Assembly (NCBI RefSeq): GCF_003672135.1
Contig: NC_039514.1
Span: forward strand, 7,801,787 to 7,865,786
Direction: 5' to 3'
Length of the DNA: 64,000 bases
From: Ooceraea biroi
Taxonomy: Eukaryota > Arthropoda > Insecta > Hymenoptera > Formicidae
In this document: one piece after another, positions 58,227 to 64,000 of the stretch
How the letters are laid out: every line of letters starts with the position of its first letter
How positions within the stretch are numbered: the first letter of the stretch is position 1
Notes under the pieces: model-generated
The model's input: the letters and a program-made list of their open reading frames with translations, nothing else
Database searches by the model: none
What the model was told of the DNA's origin: nothing
Translations under genes and position numbers: made by a program

Positions 58227-58440
58227 TGAGACGCGGACGACACGCAGAGAGGCGCCGGGTCAACGCGCCAGGCAGCAACGCCTCGGGACAGCTGTCGACG
58301 TTTCCCTTCGTCGCCATCCTCGGCCTCGTCGTCGTCGTCGTCGCCTCGACGCCGGGCGTCCGCGGTGATCGCGGTACGCTCCACCACCTTCAAGAGCGGA
58401 ACAGCGACGCGGCGACACTCTACGGGGTTGAACGACAAAC

Positions 58441-58538
58441 ATGGGGTCCCTTCGCGCAGCATGCTGGAGCTTCGTCCTCCTCGCGGCCACGGTCGTGCTG
58501 CTGCCCGCCACGCAACGTGCTCCGTTCGCATACGCCGC
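58441..58538 (+). CDS. First coding exon of a secreted or membrane protein (signal peptide)
   Basis: ATG in good context (CAAACATGG), fixed by an in-frame TGA at 58429-58431. 98 nt, ending GC before the donor GTAAGTCA, phase 2. It encodes 32 residues: MGSLRAACWS, a hydrophobic core FVLLAATVVLLP, and ATQRAPFAYA. This is a classical cleavable signal peptide, so the product enters the secretory pathway. No second exon with matching phase and recognisable sequence is seen before 64000, so the first intron exceeds 5.4 kb. The identity is unknown; a second receptor gene is possible but unsupported. Confidence 0.72.
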
Positions 58539-59128
58539 GTAAGTCAATCATCCCATTATCCTTGCAATTGCGTAGACGTAGAGGGGTAGTAAGGTGAGGG
58601 GTGACAGAGCGGTCACTTTTGAGGTTTTAATCTTGGATGGGAATTGATTGAGCGCCTGCTGAGAGCGCGCAACTTGTCGGGAATTGTCGTGACGTTTCAT
58701 TGATAGCTCGTCTTTAAATACACGCGCTGCGGATATCAGTGATATTAGGAAACGGGATTCTGCGAGATGTCACAGCGAGCTGTTGACGCGTTCCTCGCAG
58801 TCGCCGAGCCTTGCGGATTTATCGCGCGCTAGCGATCTCCGGTAGCGATTTAGCTGCTTCTCCGCGTCCGGAAACGCTTGAAGCGATTGGGAGCGGAATA
58901 ATTCATGTGGGCGTATCCAAAGCTTTGAAGAAACAGTAAGAAGATTTTGTATCTCTGTCACGGGCTCGCTTACGGGGTGGCGATACTTCAGAAGAATTTA
59001 CTATCTTATTTCTAGTTGTATCTGGAGTTAGGTAAGGCGACGTCGAGAAAGGAGACACTTTAAATAAGTTGTAAGGAATGTACATCGTCAAAACTTTCGT
59101 GGAGATAATTAATTTGCAGAATACTTGA
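58539..59128 (+). other. Start of the first intron of the downstream gene
   Basis: Follows the GTAAGT donor. No exon, repeat or RNA gene recognised. Confidence 0.55.
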
Positions 59129-59132
59129 TTAA

Positions 59133-59852
59133 GGGGGGAGCCTGCTTTAGAACGTTGAAAATAAGGTATAATTTTACGAATTGTTTTTGGAGAAACTATA
59201 CAGCGGATCATTATAAAACTTTGATGCATTTATTAGTACATGTTTAAAGATAAAAAAATTATTTTTTGATTTGAATATATCGCCTGTAGAGGTCGTCCTG
59301 GAGGCATCTTAGTGCAGCCGGCATTGTAAATTCGTGAGCATTCTCCTGCCTCCAAATTTCATCCAAACTGAAAAATTGAAATATTTTCTCGTTATTTATG
59401 AATTCCCATCGTCGATGAACCTTTAATATTCATAAAAACATTAAGTTAAACAATTATTTTTGCATGAAAAAGTTCAAAAACTTTGCCTAAAAATCGTACT
59501 TTTGTGTTCTAAGCTCCACCATTTTGGCACTTTTCAACTTTTTTCTTCTCTCTTTGGTTCATCGACGATGGGAATTCATAAATAACGAGAACATATTTCA
59601 ATTTTTCAGTTTAGACGAAATTTGGAGGCAGGAGAATGCTCAGCAATTTGCAATGCCGGCGACGCGGCTGCACTAAGATTTCTCCAGGACGACCTCTACA
59701 AGCGATATATTCAAATAAAAAAATAATTTTTTTTATCTTTAAACATGTACTAATAAATGCATCAAAGTTTTATAATGATCCGCTGTATAGTTTCTCCAAA
59801 AACAATTCGTAAAATATACCTTATTTTCAGCGTTCTAAAGCAGGCTCCCCCC
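59133..59852. mobile_element. TTAA-flanked foldback MITE, copy 2
   Basis: 720 bp between TTAA (59129-59132, 59853-59856). Nearly identical over its full length to 40295-41013, with the same GGGGGGAGCCTGCTTTAGAA ends. It lies in the first intron of the downstream gene. Confidence 0.9.
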
Positions 59853-59856
59853 TTAA

Positions 59857-62800
59857 GCTCGCGCGTTCCCGCGCAAAATATCATAAAACAGCATGTCTAG
59901 TCGAGATTTCGAACGTTCTTTGCATTATTCCTATTAAAAATATTAGTATTACGAGCACACGCAGCGATAGGAGACCCAATCATCGACGCTTTACCCCGAA
60001 TGACGCATGTGTTTTTTATTTTCCATAAAAATAGCATCATATAAAAACTCCCTTTCGCGATAATCGCACGCGCGGCGTGAACACTCTTCGGCGAGACGCA
60101 TAAATTATTCCGTTGCGTTTTAATGTTGAAAAAATATTACGTTGGGCAAATGGGGACGGCAAATGACATCCTCGTAGCGATACGCGTCACTCATTATGAC
60201 ACCTCGATGGGAACAACGAAGTTTTATTACGCGATCGTGTTTGACGTCAACCCGCCCGCTGCCTACCATCGAGTGCAAACAAGATAGGTTTAGCCTTTGA
60301 CATAACGCTCACAATGAGAGCGGCGCGAAGCTCTCTCTCCGCCGTCTGGATGCACCTTCGTGATTGCACGTAAATGAGCGGATGCATGCAGCCACGTTGC
60401 ATGTCCTAGTGTGTATCCGCACCACCACGCGCGCAAGCTCTTTCCATGATCACAATGACGCATCCCTCGTGCCGCCAAGGCGATGATAAGGAAGCTCTTT
60501 GCGTTTTAATAAGCGTAACATCGCGCCGCGCCGGCATTGATTGTGTACGCTACGCTTCTGCGATCGATAGTCATCGATCGACAATTCCGATACGATGCAT
60601 TAATCTTTCATTTGAGCGTTAATTTTTAACTGTTGCGACGAAATTTCAGTATCGTTATTATACCATAGTATAATAATGTTTGTTGACCTCGAGAAGCAAC
60701 TAATAATTTAAGAGAGTCTTGCAAGACGAAAAACAGTTACGTATAATATTATATAAAGAAACGAGCTTACCCTTTCTCGTATTTTATTAAAAAAACGTGC
60801 AATTTCAACAATTGCAATTTAAATGCAGCAACGCGATCGTATATACCATTAATTATAAAATCGCCGTCAAATCGCGTTTATCAGCACGGCGATTTTTCCA
60901 AGCGCTTTACGTTCCTTCTTCCTCGCGGCAATTAATGGAAACATTTAAAATACACACGAGACTTATCGGGTCGATTAAAAAAAGCACACACGTACGTTGC
61001 ACGCGACAAGCAGAAACGGAACGATGAAGAAAGAACGCGAGCAGAAAGAACGGAGGCAGACGCGAGCGCCGGTAACAAAGCGCAAACAATGTCGCCGCTG
61101 GAATTGGCTACGCTCGCCCATCCGTTGATCGCGATTCACCAGTGGCACGTATTAATAATCCGCAAATGTAGCCGACAAAGGTTTCTGCAGCGCGAGCCAG
61201 CGCGCTATCGATCACTTTGCACGAAACGTTCGACGCGCTGTGTGCTGGCCGCGGCTAACACGGCTGCGTTCGCTCGGACTCTTTCCCTGGCTGTGCAGTA
61301 ACGTCCTTTTCCACTGAACTCTCGCGCGGCCAGTCACGTTTTTTCAACCTGTGCATTTCCGACGAAATACGTGCACGAAACGTATAATCACGCGTTTCCT
61401 AGATAGAAGGCAATCGAGAGAGAGATAGCGATCGATCAGTCGGTTTGATTGATGTTATTTTTATGGTTTTTACGTGAACGCGGACAAGAATAATAATTTG
61501 AATAATAATGTGGCAAGCGCACTTTCTCTCAATTTATTCAGAGTGCTTCCCTATAAATTATGCAGAGAATTCGTTTCAGCGTGGACACACATCTGCTAGT
61601 TTATAATAATGCGTTTCCCATATGGTGAATTACAGTCACACGTAGCGGCTATAACTATCTGAATGAAAACTATACTTAATGTAACGACAAGTTGTACGTG
61701 CATTTCTCTTGTCTGAGATGTTGCAATAAGCGATGGAAGAAGTCGGTCTTCGTTTCTTCGAGGTCAGACAGCAAAGGCTTCCCACACACAATCTTGCGGC
61801 ATTTATGTTCCACCGCTGGCCACGAATATAGAATCGTGAATAATGAAAAACGGCGACTGAAGAAACGCAAGTTTAACTTTTATCACTGTAGAAGAGAATG
61901 CAGGCGACTTATAGCCAGTGACATTGACCAACGCCAGCATTATCGGCGTTCCGCCTATGTCTAACGAGATTTACCTACTCGGCACACCACGGTTCTGCGC
62001 GGGAACGCTTCTGCTTCGCGTGAAATTTTCCGCTTCTTCCAAACGTCCCCATAAATCTCACGCGATAATCCCCCTGAAAAATGTCGAACGATGTTTCGCG
62101 GCTGCAACGGAACGGCCAATCCCGAGACAGCTTCAGTTTGCGGCGCCATCATATTCGGGCGAGGGTGGTAAACGAGTAGTTACACGTAGCCGGAGGGATT
62201 ATCAATATTTACGCTCTTCCGGCGCGCGTAGCCCCAGTCGTCCCACCTGTTTCCTCCTCGAGAGGGCCGCGCTTCTCTCTGGGCCTCTTCCAAACCTCTA
62301 CGAGTACCAACCGCGCAGGTACTGTAGTGTGGTATCGGTGATCGCAGTAGAGCCCTCGAGCAGGAGGGTGCTCCGGACGTGGCAGAGCTCCAAATCCTCC
62401 TACGCCGCCACCCTCGCGCCCACTCTTGGATCGGGGTGGCGCGCACCGGGCCCCTTCTCCCTTCACGAGACGGCGAGAACTTTTTTCGCCTCTCTCGGTC
62501 ACCCGGATTGAGCTCGAATCCGCAATCCCAATTACCTCGCGCCATCTTCATCGAAGTTTTCCACCATCCCCAAGACAGTCCCGTCACTCGAAGCTGAAGA
62601 TTCCAGATATCGAACGATGGCTATTTTGCAGCTCATAGATAGACGAGAATTCTTTTAGCGATTTTCTTGGAAGGTTTAAATTCTGTGAAAAATAAGTCCC
62701 TCACGTTTCTACATCTTCATTTTCGACGTCATACATTTTTCATTTGGAAATCGACAGGCTTAGTTATCATACCATAAATTTAGCTCCATTCCGATCGATA

Positions 62801-63618
62801 TCGGAGAGAAACGCTAAGAGTCGAGATCGCGATTCCGATTGAAAATTGTTGTCGAGAATATTCGACGGATTTGTTCAAGGATTCTGATGAGGGCGCCGCT
62901 TATCGATCCCTGAGATCTCGGACGGAGAGGATCCCTTGGCAAGTTTCCGGAATTGAAAGCGCCGTGGATTATCATCCGGTCGGGGAATTGTCGTGTTTTC
63001 GTCGCAGGAGCATCGCCCACCAATCGTGCGGATCGGAAACACGAAATCGCGCGGCAAATCATTCGGTGCCGAGTGACCTATTTTCTCGCGCGGCGCGCGG
63101 TACTTTTGCGACCAAACGGATGGTTGTTTTCCTTCGTATATCTGCTAGCCCGACCTATGCAACCCCGCGTTTGGCAACTCCACCAGTTCGGTTAGCAGGA
63201 TAACAGTCACCGATGCCACCGAGTGTTTTTCCATTACCGTTCCGGTCAAAAAAGATTTATCTTGCTCGCGGCCACGTACCGCGGGTGTCTGGCGTTTTGC
63301 GTTCGCGTAATGGAGCTTTAAATGCATTGCCGCTCTTGGACCGCTACCATGTATCTTAATATGAGGCACAAGTCTGGCACTAACTGCTGAATTTTGCGCG
63401 CTGCTGCTCGGACGATTAGGGGAAGTCATATCGACCGTGGAACTGCACTTCCGGCACGCCGAGCATAATTATTAAACGACAAATAATTGCTGTAACGTCA
63501 TAAGAAGCAGATGGATGGATTCCGCATGAGAGCTGCAATACAAACAGCGAAATGTTAACTAGAAATACACTCGCGTAATGCGACGATAAAAAAAGATTCA
63601 GCTCGAGCTCCATTTTAC
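59857..63618. other. Intronic or intergenic spacer, no gene seen
   Basis: The open frame at 61918-62511 (197 codons) is matched by antisense frames at 62180-62587 and 62209-62502 and has no recognised domain. No splice-bounded exon with phase 2 could be identified. Confidence 0.5.
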
Positions 63619-63620
63619 TA

Positions 63621-64000
63621 CACCCTCAGAAAGGATTTCTGATAACAAGACGAAAAATATTCTTGACTAATTTAATCGTATTACAAGTATAAAAAATATG
63701 AAAATAAAACAATTTTTTATTTAAATCAGTAATTTCTATTCTTCTCTCTCGAATTAAATAAGATTGTCTTACTGTCTCGAGACAAGAGTAACATATACAA
63801 ATTTATCCTTATATATTCTTGTATGTAGAATAATTTGATATTAGCGCCACTTTATAGTAGGCTTTGTCGATGTCGACGCGTCATTTTCTCACAGTCGCTC
63901 GTCGACTCGGCGCCGTCCTTTATTCGGATAAAACGGCCAATATTTCTGTGTTGCAATCGAAAATCGGGAAAGTGTTTCTGTTATTTACAATGAATAAGTG
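63621..64000. mobile_element. Inverted-repeat (palindromic) element, copy 2, cut by window end
   Basis: Starts TA-CACCCTCAGAAAGGATTTCT and follows copy 1 (27656 onward) with only scattered differences up to the last base. The central hairpin and right end lie beyond the window. Confidence 0.85.

Larger units (their letters stand above)
57281..58440 (+). promoter_or_regulatory. Promoter/5' leader of the downstream gene, nearly ATG-free
   Basis: GC-rich block with a GA run (57425-57443, GAGA-factor-like) just after 57400, then about 1 kb that I read as containing a single plus-strand ATG (57518) before the start codon at 58441. Roughly 13-18 would be expected by chance. ATG depletion on one strand is a signature of a transcribed 5' leader. 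The transcription start is not resolved. Confidence 0.6.

Noticed and set aside
61918..62511. 197-codon plus-strand frame in the downstream gene's intron
   Set aside because: No in-phase acceptor to continue from 58538 was convincing, no domain, and antisense frames are equally open.

Overview
The window is eukaryotic. Coding DNA is split into short exons with GT/AG junctions, introns are long, CpG is not depleted, and many DNA transposons are present. The one well-resolved gene is an invertebrate AMPA-type ionotropic glutamate receptor. Together with the mariner and CAGGGTG-ended elements this points to an insect, most plausibly a hymenopteran such as an ant. The species is inferred, not shown.

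Layout. (1) 45-17889, plus strand: 3' two thirds of a glutamate receptor gene. Twelve exons join in phase into 642 residues: end of the amino-terminal domain, ligand-binding lobes S1 and S2, M1 to M4, and a tail ending in the PDZ-type motif TQV. A 60-nt in-phase optional exon is likely at 15413-15472. The last exon is also open in a second, proline-rich frame. (2) 17890 to about 23 kb: probable long 3' UTR and intergenic DNA with a foldback MITE, GA and TA microsatellites and clustered AATAAA signals. (3) About 23.9-57 kb: gene-poor DNA dominated by transposons. (4) 57.2-58.5 kb: GC-rich, nearly ATG-free leader, then a first coding exon (58441-58538) encoding a signal peptide. The rest of that gene lies beyond the window. 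(5) 58.5-64 kb: its first intron, with two MITE copies.

Transposons. Three copies of one DD34D mariner family sit at 9092-11744 (minus strand, in a receptor intron), 23912-25176 (plus) and 33359-36018 (minus). The first and third carry a ~699-bp segment of the transposase gene three times in tandem, joined at the same short homology, and all copies share one frameshift. A different mariner lies at 52019-53315. An apparently intact 362-residue DDE transposase, with a 97-bp intron and 47 residues between its second and third acidic residues, lies in a CAGGGTGTCCC-ended element at 46380-47883; a deletion derivative with the same 11-bp ends is at 15790-16550. Non-autonomous elements include a pair of TTAA-flanked foldbacks (40295-41013, 59133-59852), a CACAGTG-ended element with 5-bp target duplications resembling Transib (54899-55906), and a palindromic repeat at 27656 and 63621.

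No rRNA, tRNA or CRISPR array could be supported by eye. Long open frames in the GC-rich spacers are mostly compositional.
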